From Nanchangia anserum (GTDB lineage: Bacteria > Actinomycetota > Actinomycetes > Actinomycetales > Actinomycetaceae), in the NCBI RefSeq assembly GCF_015240065.1, contig NZ_CP060506.1, positions 930,001 to 994,000 of the forward strand: 64,000 nucleotides of DNA, given 5' to 3'. The notes beneath the pieces were generated by a model. The model was not told where the DNA came from and searched no databases. It saw only the letters and a program-made list of their open reading frames with translations. Of this stretch, positions 54,535-64,000 are shown in pieces. Numbering within the stretch: the stretch's first letter is position 1; the number at the start of each line of letters is the position of its first letter. The translations under genes were made by a program, and so were the position numbers.

Positions 54535-56520
54535 ATGACTTCGACGTCCACACCTGTTCGCCGCATCGCGCCCTACGGCGCGTGGCAGTCTGACCTCACC
54601 GTCGACATCATCACCCGCAAGCTCCTCACCTTGTCACAGGTGCGTGTTCTCGGCGCGGACACGTTCTGGGTCGAGTCACGAACGAGCGATAACGGACGCA
54701 ATGTCTTGCTGCGCCGGCGCGGAGACGGCCAGGTGAGCGAGATCCTGCCGCTCACGCCCGATTCCGAGCTCGTCGACGTGCGCTCGCGCGTGCACGAGTA
54801 CGGCGGCAAGGCCTACGCGCTGGCCAGCGGTGTTGTCGTCGTGTCGCACGGAGGCGATGGCTGCCTCTACCGCTTCGATCTCGATACCCAGACCTCTGAG
54901 CTGACGCGGCTGACCCCGCGGGTCAGCGATCGCTACTCCGACATGACGATCGATACCCATCGCGGCCTCGTGTGGGCCGTGCGTGAGCGTCATCACGACG
55001 ACGGCGAGCCGACGAATGCGCTCGTGGGGGTGCCCCTGGACGCCTCGGCGGCCCGCGAGGACGAACGGATCGTCGAGCTGTGGGGTGACTCCGATTTCGT
55101 CGCCGCCCCGGCGCTTTCGCCTGACGGGCGTTTCCTCGCCTTCATCACGTGGTCGCACCCGCACATGCCCTGGCAGCAGACGACGCTGCGCGTGGCCGAG
55201 CTGACGGATGATGGGACGATCGCCCGCATCGTCACCCTCGTCGATGCTCCCGGAGTCGCCGCCTCGGAACCGCGGTGGAGCCCGACCGGCGACCTCATCC
55301 ACGTCGATGACTCGACGGGATGGGCAAACCTCTATCGCACCGAGGGCATCTGTTCGGGCAAGGGCACGTGGCCCGACGATCTGCACACCCGTGCCCTGCA
55401 CCCGGCCCAGCGGGAGTTCACCACCCCGCAGTGGCAACTCGGGCTGCATTCTTTCGACATCCTCGACGCCGATCACCTCATCACCGCCTGGTGCGACCGC
55501 GGCAGCTGGCGCATCGGGACGGTGCGCCTCGACAACGGGCAACTCGAGGAGTGGCCGAGCAAGTGGTCGCCTTCGGGCAACGTCGCCGCCGCCGATGGGC
55601 GTGTCGTCATGCTCGCCGATCACCCCTTCGCCTTCGAGTCGGTCGTCGAAGTCAGCGACGGCGAGATCCGCGTGCTGCGTTCCTCCGCTGAGGTCGCCAT
55701 CGACACCACCGAGATCGCCGTTGGCGAACCGCTGACGTGGACGAGCAGCGACGGTGGCCAGGTGCATGGGTTCTTCTATTCGCCGACGTCGCTGAAGTGG
55801 CGTGCTCCCTCCGGGGAGCTGCCGCCGCTCATCACGATGGTTCACGGCGGACCGACCGCAGCGACGCGCCAGGGCTTGCGCCCGACGATCCAGTACTGGA
55901 CCTCGCGTGGCTTCGCCGTTCTCGACGTCAACTACCGCGGTTCCACCGGATACGGGAGCAGCTACCGCGATGCCCTCGACGGCAAGTGGGGCGTGCTCGA
56001 CGTCGCCGACTGTGCCTCCGGCGCGCAGTTCCTGGCCGAGGCGGGGCTCGTCGATCCCCGTCGCATGGCCATTCGCGGCGGCTCTGCTGGTGGATTCACC
56101 GTGTTGCAGACGCTGGCAACCACCGATGTCTTCAGCGCGGGCGTCTCCCACTACGGGATCGCCGACCTCAAGCGGCTGAGCGAGGACACCCACAAGTTCG
56201 AATCGCGCTACGTCTATCGCCTGCTCGGTGCCACCGATGGGGATGATCCTCGCTTCGTCGAGCGCTCTCCCCTTGCCCACGTCGACACCCTCGATGCGCC
56301 ACTACTGCTGCTCCAGGGCACCGACGACACGGTCGTCCCGCCCAACCAGACCGAAATGATGGTCGAGGCGCTGCGGGCTCGGGGCGTCGCCGCCAGCGTG
56401 GAGTATTTCGATGGCGAGGGACACGGGTTCATCCGCGACGACTCGCGCCGGCGCGCCGCGCTTGCCGAGCTGGCGTTCTATCGCAAGGTGTGGGGAATTC
56501 CCACCCCCGACACCGTGTGA
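54535..56520 (+). CDS. S9-family prolyl oligopeptidase-like serine peptidase
   Basis: This is a 661-residue cytosolic peptidase. Residues 1 to about 400 form a beta-propeller (repeated SPDGRFLAFITW- and SPTGDLIHVD-type blades). The alpha/beta-hydrolase domain follows with MVHGGPTAA, the nucleophile Ser in IRGGSAGGFTVL, Asp in LQGTDDTVVPP and His in DGEGHGF. The domain order fits the acylaminoacyl-peptidase/dipeptidyl-peptidase S9C group. No signal peptide is present. The start at ATG 54535 is favoured by the TAGACT box; the upstream in-frame ATG at 54451 has no support. It converges on sdaA. Confidence 0.9.
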   Translation: MTSTSTPVRRIAPYGAWQSDLTVDIITRKLLTLSQVRVLGADTFWVESRTSDNGRNVLLRRRGDGQVSEILPLTPDSELVDVRSRVHEYGGKAYALASGVVVVSHGGDGCLYRFDLDTQTSELTRLTPRVSDRYSDMTIDTHRGLVWAVRERHHDDGEPTNALVGVPLDASAAREDERIVELWGDSDFVAAPALSPDGRFLAFITWSHPHMPWQQTTLRVAELTDDGTIARIVTLVDAPGVAASEPRWSPTGDLIHVDDSTGWANLYRTEGICSGKGTWPDDLHTRALHPAQREFTTPQWQLGLHSFDILDADHLITAWCDRGSWRIGTVRLDNGQLEEWPSKWSPSGNVAAADGRVVMLADHPFAFESVVEVSDGEIRVLRSSAEVAIDTTEIAVGEPLTWTSSDGGQVHGFFYSPTSLKWRAPSGELPPLITMVHGGPTAATRQGLRPTIQYWTSRGFAVLDVNYRGSTGYGSSYRDALDGKWGVLDVADCASGAQFLAEAGLVDPRRMAIRGGSAGGFTVLQTLATTDVFSAGVSHYGIADLKRLSEDTHKFESRYVYRLLGATDGDDPRFVERSPLAHVDTLDAPLLLLQGTDDTVVPPNQTEMMVEALRARGVAASVEYFDGEGHGFIRDDSRRRAALAELAFYRKVWGIPTPDTV

Positions 56521-56530
56521 GCGCGTCCCG

Positions 56531-56582
56531 GGGCGGCCTCAGCACTCGACGATCGTCACCGCGAGGCCGCCCTGGGCCGTTT
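56531..56582. terminator. Long-loop hairpin between convergent S9 peptidase and sdaA
   Basis: GGGCGGCCTC (56531-56540) and its exact complement (56573-56582) could form a ten-base stem with a 32-base loop covering the end of sdaA. No U tract follows on either strand, so intrinsic termination is uncertain. Confidence 0.35.
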
Positions 56583-57963
56583 CCTTATACTTTTCCGACA
56601 TGTCCGCGCCCGTCTTCTTCATCGTCTGGATGACGGCGTCGAGCGATACCAGGGGCGTTTGATCCTTATCAAACAGCGCCATGCGTGCCGCGTTGACCGC
56701 CGTCGTGGCCGCAATGGCGTTGCGCTCGATGCACGGAACCTGAACGAGACCGCCGACGGGATCGCAGGTGAGTCCCAGGTGATGCTCCATCGCGATCTCG
56801 GCGGCCATCATCACCTGCGCGACGGTGCCGCCCATGACCTGCGCAAGGCCCGCCGCGGCCATCGACGAGGCTGACCCGACCTCCCCCTGGCACCCAACCT
56901 CGGCGCCCGAGATCGAGGATTGTTCCTTGATGAGGGAGCCGATTGCGCCAGCGGCCAGCAGAAAGTCGACGGTGATGTCGTCCATCCCGCGGCGCCGATC
57001 AGCGGCCGAATAGCCCGGATCGTTGATGAGGGCGAGCGCACTATCGGTGTAATGGGTGGCGTAAAACAGCACCGCGGGGATGATGCCCGCAGCGCCGTTC
57101 GTCGGGGCGGTGACGATGCGCCCGCCCGAGGCGTTCTCCTCGTTGACGGCCAGGGCCACGAGATTGACCCACTCAACCCAATAGCGAATGTCCCGATTGG
57201 GATCGGCGGCCTTGAGCTGGCGATACCACGACGGGGCACGCCGGCGCGTTCCCAGTCCGCCGGGGAGGACCCCCGTGCGGCTCAACGAGTGTTCCTTGCA
57301 CTCGTCCATGACGCGAGCGATCTCGAGCAGGCGCGCGCGCACCTCGTCCTCGCCCAGCCGGGCGGCCTCATTCGCGAGCGCAACATCGACGATCGAGCGC
57401 CCTGACGTCCGGCAGTGGGCGACGAGTTCGCCTGCGGTCGCGTAATCGTAGGGCACAGCGGCCTCGCTCATCGTCAACGCGGAGGAATCCTCGTCATCGT
57501 GAACGACGAATCCCCCGCCGATAGAATAGGAATAGCGCTCGCACAGCAGCGCGCCCGCGGCATCTACCGCGTGAAAGCGCATGCCATTGGAGTGGCGCGG
57601 CAAGAACGTCAGCGGATGCAGGACGATGTCGTCGATTCCGAGCCGCACCTGCGTCTCGCCTCCGCCCAGACGCAGCGGAGATCCGGCGGCGATCTCACTC
57701 AGCCGCTGCTCGATGGTGTCGGGAGCGACGAGGGCCGGGCGATGCCCCTCGAGTCCCAACAGCACGGCCCCAAGCGTGCCGTGCCCGCGCCCCGTCGCCG
57801 CAAGCGAGCCGTAGAGGTCCACGTGGACCTCGGCTACCTCGCCAGCTAATCCCCGTTCGTCGAGAAGTGCCGCAAAATCCGCGGCGGCGCTCATCGGTCC
57901 GACCGTGTGCGACGAGGAGGGGCCGATCCCGATCGAGAATAGGTCAAAGACCGAAACGGTCAC
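56539..57963 (-). CDS. sdaA: L-serine ammonia-lyase, iron-sulfur type
   Basis: The product deaminates L-serine to pyruvate and ammonia with a [4Fe-4S] cluster. The 474-residue single-chain enzyme has the beta domain first ([21 protein letters not shown]), followed by the alpha domain with cluster Cys in [19 protein letters not shown] and [19 protein letters not shown]. It lies 11 bases after the D-2-hydroxyacid dehydrogenase gene on the same strand, so the two are probably co-transcribed and link serine breakdown to pyruvate reduction. Confidence 0.95.
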   Translation of the reverse strand: MTVSVFDLFSIGIGPSSSHTVGPMSAAADFAALLDERGLAGEVAEVHVDLYGSLAATGRGHGTLGAVLLGLEGHRPALVAPDTIEQRLSEIAAGSPLRLGGGETQVRLGIDDIVLHPLTFLPRHSNGMRFHAVDAAGALLCERYSYSIGGGFVVHDDEDSSALTMSEAAVPYDYATAGELVAHCRTSGRSIVDVALANEAARLGEDEVRARLLEIARVMDECKEHSLSRTGVLPGGLGTRRRAPSWYRQLKAADPNRDIRYWVEWVNLVALAVNEENASGGRIVTAPTNGAAGIIPAVLFYATHYTDSALALINDPGYSAADRRRGMDDITVDFLLAAGAIGSLIKEQSSISGAEVGCQGEVGSASSMAAAGLAQVMGGTVAQVMMAAEIAMEHHLGLTCDPVGGLVQVPCIERNAIAATTAVNAARMALFDKDQTPLVSLDAVIQTMKKTGADMSEKYKETAQGGLAVTIVEC

Positions 57964-57974
57964 GTCGTACTCCC

Positions 57975-58964
57975 CTAGTCGCTGCTGACTTCGTCGTCAC
58001 AACGTCCCGTCGTGACGAATTCGCGCATGTGATCCAAGCCATCGCGCACCATTTCCTCAACGACCTCGCGGGTGAGATAGGCCAGGTGCTGGGTGAGAAT
58101 AACCGTCGGCAGCGCACGCAGGCGGGCAAACAGCGGATCGGCAATAGCGCGACCGCGGCAATCGGCAAAGTAATAGTCGACCTCGCCCTCGACGACGTCA
58201 AGGGCGGCACCGGCGAGGCGCCCCGACTCCAAGGCGTCGACGAGCGCAGGCGTGTCGATGATGGCCCCACGCGCGGCATTGACGACGATCGCGCCCTCGG
58301 GCAGCGCCGCCAGCGCCTCGGCATCGACCAGGTGATACGTCGAGTCATCGAGCAGGGCATGGATCGTCACGACGTCGCTGCGGCGGAACAGCTCTTCGGC
58401 GTCAACGTAGGTGACAATTCCGTCGAGTTCGGGACGCTGCACGGGATCGTGGGCGAGAACCGTGCATCCGAAGCTCGATAACAGCTGGGCCACCCGGCCG
58501 CCGATGCGTCCAGCACCGAGAATACCGACGGTCAGCGAAGCCAGCTCACGCCCGTCCAAGCCCGCCGGGACAAAGTCCTGGGCGGCGAAACGCTCACGCA
58601 TCTGGCGCACCTTGCGCAGCGTCATCAACATGAGCATGAGGGTGAACTCAGCAACCGAGCCCGGTGAGTACTGCACGTGCGCGACGCGAATTCCCAGGTC
58701 GCGAGCCGCAGCAAAATCGATGTTGTCATACCCGATCGAGCGGTTGGAAATGTAGCGAGCGCCATGAGCGACCATCTCGGTCATCATCTCGCGCGTCATC
58801 GGGGTGCCGAGCACGCACACGCCCGCGAAGTCGCCACCGCAGCGCAGATCCTCGACGCTCAGATGCCCCGCGTGCAACTCCAGGGTGACGCCGGGATTGT
58901 CGGCACGCCACTGGTCAAAAAAGGGCACTTCGTCAGGATCGACGTCGCCAACGATGATTCGCAT
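57975..58964 (-). CDS. D-2-hydroxyacid dehydrogenase, D-lactate dehydrogenase/VanH-like
   Basis: This is a 329-residue NAD-dependent dehydrogenase. The catalytic domain shows SNRSIGYDNIDFAAARDLGIRVAHVQYSPGSVAEF, close to the VanH/D-lactate dehydrogenase pattern. The Rossmann motif is VGILGAGRIGGRVA. Catalytic Arg is in NAARGAIID, Glu in DVVEGEVDYY and His in ILTQHLAYLT. The likely reaction is pyruvate to D-lactate. No VanA/VanX-like genes are near, so glycopeptide resistance is not indicated. The ATG at 58964 has GGGGAGA upstream, better than the longer frame. sdaA follows in the same operon. Confidence 0.85.
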   Translation of the reverse strand: MRIIVGDVDPDEVPFFDQWRADNPGVTLELHAGHLSVEDLRCGGDFAGVCVLGTPMTREMMTEMVAHGARYISNRSIGYDNIDFAAARDLGIRVAHVQYSPGSVAEFTLMLMLMTLRKVRQMRERFAAQDFVPAGLDGRELASLTVGILGAGRIGGRVAQLLSSFGCTVLAHDPVQRPELDGIVTYVDAEELFRRSDVVTIHALLDDSTYHLVDAEALAALPEGAIVVNAARGAIIDTPALVDALESGRLAGAALDVVEGEVDYYFADCRGRAIADPLFARLRALPTVILTQHLAYLTREVVEEMVRDGLDHMREFVTTGRCDDEVSSD

Positions 58965-58996
58965 GTGTTCTCCCCTCGCCATCATGGTGTGCAGAC

Positions 58997-59002
58997 ATTG
59001 TA
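58997..59002 (-). promoter_or_regulatory. -10 element of the dehydrogenase-sdaA operon
   Basis: On the minus strand TACAAT lies about 32 bases before the ATG, just after the acnA terminator hairpin. No good -35 is present because that position is inside the hairpin, so an activator may be needed. Confidence 0.4.
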
Positions 59003-59034
59003 CGGCCGGGACCAGAAGATTCCGGTCCCGGCCG
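59003..59034 (-). terminator. GC-rich hairpin after acnA
   Basis: CGGCCGGGACC (59003-59013) pairs perfectly with 59024-59034 around a ten-base loop, 13 bases after the acnA stop. It lacks a U tract but is a very stable barrier between acnA and the next operon. Confidence 0.65.
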
Positions 59035-59047
59035 TCGCGCTCAGCGC

Positions 59048-61752
<2,705 letters not shown>

Positions 61753-61801
61753 GCGGACTCCTCTTCATCGAGCGCGCCGCCGCCGCGACGCCACAACAGT
61801 G

Positions 61802-61815
61802 TCTCGATATCAAGA
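61802..61815. promoter_or_regulatory. Near-palindrome at the acnA transcription start
   Basis: TCTCGATATCAAGA is symmetric except for one base pair and covers the end of the -10 and the start site of the acnA promoter, a position suited to a repressor. It does not resemble the AcnR site known from corynebacteria. Confidence 0.35.
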
Positions 61816-61840
61816 TACCGCGGCGCCTAGGTGCTCACAA
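61812..61840 (-). promoter_or_regulatory. Candidate acnA promoter
   Basis: On the minus strand TTGTGA (61835-61840), a 17-base spacer and TATCTT (61812-61817) precede acnA by about 55 bases, in the 139-base gap after the methyltransferase gene. Confidence 0.6.
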
Positions 61841-61891
61841 CCGAATGAACAACACGTAGACACGCAAGCGGTGGCCGCAGAGTTTCTGGCG

Positions 61892-63118
61892 TCAGACCGC
61901 GCCGGAGCGAGCACGATCAAAAACTCCCACGCACTCGACGTGATGGGTATAGGGAAATAAATCGAAACCATCGAGTTGCGTAATGTGATATCCGGCCTCG
62001 AGAAGCACCTGAGCATCGCGTGCCAGGGCGGCGGGATCACACGCGATAAGAACGATGCGCTCAGCGCCGGCCCGGGCAAGCGCGCGAGTCGTCTCCCGCC
62101 CCGCGCCCGTGCGCGGAGGATCCATGACGACGAGTCCCGGCCTGCGCGCAATGATCTCGTCTTCGACAAAGCGCCGATCTACGCGAGCCTGGCGGACCTC
62201 AACGTTGCCCTGATCGGCAGTGTTGGCGCGCGCCTGCGCGCAGGCACCCCCGGCACCCTCGACGGCAAAGACGGCGGCGCTTTCGCGCGCGAGGACGCGG
62301 GTGAATAGTCCCGACCCGCAATAGAGCTCGGCAACGCTGGCGTCGCCCCGGCCAGCGACCGCGCGGGCAACAGCCTCGTGCAGGACGCCTGCACCCTCGC
62401 GATGAGCTTGCCAAAAATCGTCGGCACGGACCTCATAGGTATCCTCACCCGCTGTCACTGACAGGATCGGGTCGGCGACGACCTCACCGGCTGCATCGTG
62501 CCACGTGCGATCGATCCGGATGTACCCGCCCCAGGCGCGAATGCGCTGGCCGGGCTTCCACCGCGACCGCCACGGCGAGTCACCACCGAGCAGGCCGAGC
62601 TCGGCGATATCGGGGCTCGCCAGCGGCATATCGGTAAGCGCGACGACACGCTGGCTTCCCGGCACGTGCATGCCGGCGAGTCCCCTCTCATCCACGGTGA
62701 ATTCGACGCGGGTGCGCCACCCGAGGCCGTCGCGCTCGGCATCGCCCGGTGCCGCGTGGACCATAACCGGACCCGCCTCGTCGGCAAGTTCGCGCGACCC
62801 CAATCGCTCCAGTGCATCAGCAATCACCGCTGCCTTCCAGCGGCGCCCGCCCGCCAGGCTGACGTGGCCGAGATCGGCCCCGCCCACGCCGCTACGCTCG
62901 GCCTGCGGCCACACGTGATCGCGCCGATCGGGTGACGCTTCATCGATGGCGCACGCTCGCGCCCAGACGACCCGGCCTTTGCGTCGGATCACCTGAGCGC
63001 TCAGCCGCTCACCGGCGATGGCGCCCGCGACGAAGACCGTCGCCCCGTCGATGAAAGCCAGCCCGTAGCCACCGTGGACCGGCTTGAGAATGCGTAGGTT
63101 GTCGAGAACCTCACTCAT
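61892..63118 (-). CDS. TrmA/RumA-like RNA (uracil-5) methyltransferase
   Basis: This is a 408-residue class I SAM-dependent RNA methyltransferase. An N-terminal TRAM-like domain (LKPVHGGYGLAFIDGATVFV, AGERLSAQVIRRKGRVVWA) precedes the catalytic domain with VAELYCGSGLFTRVLA for SAM, VVMDPPRTGAG and the nucleophile Cys in VLIACDPAALARD. Whether it modifies tRNA or 23S rRNA cannot be told. The ATG at 63118 overlaps the upstream permease stop (ATGA). The permease-methyltransferase pairing is common in actinobacteria. Confidence 0.9.
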   Translation of the reverse strand: MSEVLDNLRILKPVHGGYGLAFIDGATVFVAGAIAGERLSAQVIRRKGRVVWARACAIDEASPDRRDHVWPQAERSGVGGADLGHVSLAGGRRWKAAVIADALERLGSRELADEAGPVMVHAAPGDAERDGLGWRTRVEFTVDERGLAGMHVPGSQRVVALTDMPLASPDIAELGLLGGDSPWRSRWKPGQRIRAWGGYIRIDRTWHDAAGEVVADPILSVTAGEDTYEVRADDFWQAHREGAGVLHEAVARAVAGRGDASVAELYCGSGLFTRVLARESAAVFAVEGAGGACAQARANTADQGNVEVRQARVDRRFVEDEIIARRPGLVVMDPPRTGAGRETTRALARAGAERIVLIACDPAALARDAQVLLEAGYHITQLDGFDLFPYTHHVECVGVFDRARSGAV

Positions 63119-64000
63119 CGACCGTGTTCCCATCGCGGGTCAACCGGTTCACGCGCGCCCAGCGGGCGCAGCGGACGCGAGGGCAGCTCCCCGCCACTCC
63201 ACAACGGATCGCGATCCTCGGGCGCGACCGTCGCCGCGCTCGGCAGCCCGCGGTGGAGCTTATAGGGCACGAGGACCACGACGACGCCGGGAACGCGCTG
63301 AAGCTCGCGGCGCAATTTCGCTGCCGAATGATTGTGCAACAGGTGTTCAAACGAGTGATGCAGCAGGAAGTAGGGGATGTAGACAACGGTGATGTCGCGC
63401 GGAGAGCGGTTGTGCAGAGAACGCACGTGAGTGACGACGGGACCCGTGATGTCGCGGAAGGGCGAATCAAGAACGGTGAGCGCGACGTCCGTCCCCGACT
63501 CCTCCCACTGCGTAAGCAGGCGTTGGGCATCCCCCGGTTCGATCTCGACCGTGACGAGCTGGAGAGCCGAGGGATTCGTCGCCCTCGCATACGCGATGGC
63601 GCGCATTGCCGGACGATCGAGCTTCGAGACGAGGACGAGAGCGCGCACCCGCGACGGCAACACGTGTTCGGTGTCCCAGTCCTCGACAACCATCTGCTGC
63701 GACGTCACGGCATAGTGGCGGTGGATGCCGAGCATGAGGACGAAGACGATGGCCATGAGCAGCAGGGTCAGCCACGCTCCGTGCGTGAACTTCGTGATCG
63801 TCACGACGATGAGGACGAGGCCGGTGCACACCAGCCCGATGGAGTTGATGAGACGCGAGCGGCGAATTCGACGCCGTTTCGCGGCATCGACACACACGCG
63901 CAGCTCTCGATTCCAGTGGCGGATCATGCCCAGCTGCGACGTCGTGAACGAGATAAAGACGCCGACGATGTACATCTGGATGAGTCGGGTCACCTCGGCG
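63115..64000 (-). CDS. APC-family permease, C-terminal part, cut by window edge
   Basis: The frame is open to the window end, so the N-terminal membrane helices are missing. The visible part has IQMYIVGVFISFTTSQLGMIRHW and two further hydrophobic helices (INSIGLVCTGLVLIVVTI, HGAWLTLLLMAIVFVLMLG). A cytosolic domain of about 190 residues follows (SRVRALVLVSKLDRPAMRAIAYARAT, VVYIPYFLLHHSFEHLLHNHS) that resembles a nucleotide-binding UspA-like module. This layout matches actinobacterial APC permeases encoded next to TrkA-type genes and suggests potassium or amino acid transport; the substrate is not known. It overlaps the methyltransferase start. Confidence 0.82.
   Translation of the reverse strand, partial: AEVTRLIQMYIVGVFISFTTSQLGMIRHWNRELRVCVDAAKRRRIRRSRLINSIGLVCTGLVLIVVTITKFTHGAWLTLLLMAIVFVLMLGIHRHYAVTSQQMVVEDWDTEHVLPSRVRALVLVSKLDRPAMRAIAYARATNPSALQLVTVEIEPGDAQRLLTQWEESGTDVALTVLDSPFRDITGPVVTHVRSLHNRSPRDITVVYIPYFLLHHSFEHLLHNHSAAKLRRELQRVPGVVVVLVPYKLHRGLPSAATVAPEDRDPLWSGGELPSRPLRPLGAREPVDPRWEHGR

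Noticed and set aside
54676-56280. 534-codon open frame antisense to the S9 peptidase
   Set aside because: It mirrors a real gene with a complete catalytic triad; its translation is low-complexity Arg/Gly-rich sequence.
57975-58964. Glycopeptide resistance (vanH) gene
   Set aside because: Sequence resembles VanH and D-lactate dehydrogenases alike, and no vanA- or vanX-like ligase or dipeptidase is present nearby.

Overview
The window is a GC-rich, tightly packed stretch of a Gram-positive actinobacterial chromosome. Marker genes include RbpA, mIHF, GarA-type FHA protein, the FtsR-type MerR regulator, PafBC, a HelY-type helicase, DUF3000, DUF3866 and a PriA without a Walker A motif. The AroK-AroB fusion, the absence of tatAC beside pafBC and the GlgX-TreY-TreZ operon make a host-associated Actinomycetaceae-like member of the Actinomycetales my best guess; this placement is inference. 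No insertion sequence, prophage, plasmid gene or CRISPR array is visible, and no gene-free stretch exceeds 300 bases.

Layout. 1-5900 (+): aromatic amino acid and translation cluster: aroE (cut by the window edge), a prepilin-peptidase-like gene, aroC, fused aroK-aroB, a second shikimate-kinase-like gene, efp, nusB. 5934-14096 (+): pyrimidine operon pyrR-pyrB-pyrC-carA-carB-pyrF, headed by a PyrR-binding loop just before the pyrR ribosome binding site. 14192-22870 (+): mihF, gmk, rpoZ, coaBC, priA, fmt, rsmB, rpe, hisE, hisG. 22865-31589: DUF3866 (-), then pafB, pafC, a small membrane protein, helY, lnt and ppm1 (+), converging on rbpA (-). 31744-35373 (+): an amino acid permease and an NCS2 xanthine/urate-type permease carrying a C-terminal UraD-like domain. 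35469-41155 (-): two MerR regulators, garA, pepN and a CPA2 antiporter. 41263-41816: four tRNA genes in two orientations. 41943-49294 (+): SPFH protein and the glgX-treY-treZ operon, which converts glycogen to trehalose. 49301-56520: ATP-grasp ligase (-), DUF3000 and RNase D (+), dxs (-), S9 peptidase (+). 56539-64000 (-): serine ammonia-lyase, a VanH-like D-2-hydroxyacid dehydrogenase, aconitase, a TrmA-like RNA methyltransferase and a permease cut by the window edge.

Four otherwise well conserved genes (prepilin peptidase-like, aroC, carB, acnA) each have one reading-frame break. In each case the two halves match one family and rejoin with a one- or two-base change, mostly in a homopolymer or GC-repeat run. 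Sequencing or assembly indels are the likeliest cause, although the (GC)6 run in aroC could also be a slippage site. I annotate them as single genes with a frame break.

The most unusual items are: (i) the permease-UraD fusion, whose expected catalytic His appears to be Tyr, sitting behind two identical palindromes that overlap a candidate promoter; (ii) the second shikimate-kinase-like protein, in which the conserved F-R motif reads F-D; (iii) a small protein of TatA-like topology occupying the place of tatAC; (iv) a D-lactate-dehydrogenase-like gene paired with serine ammonia-lyase, suggesting serine to pyruvate to D-lactate; and (v) many genes with a -10-like hexamer 6-8 bases before the start codon, suggesting leaderless transcripts.
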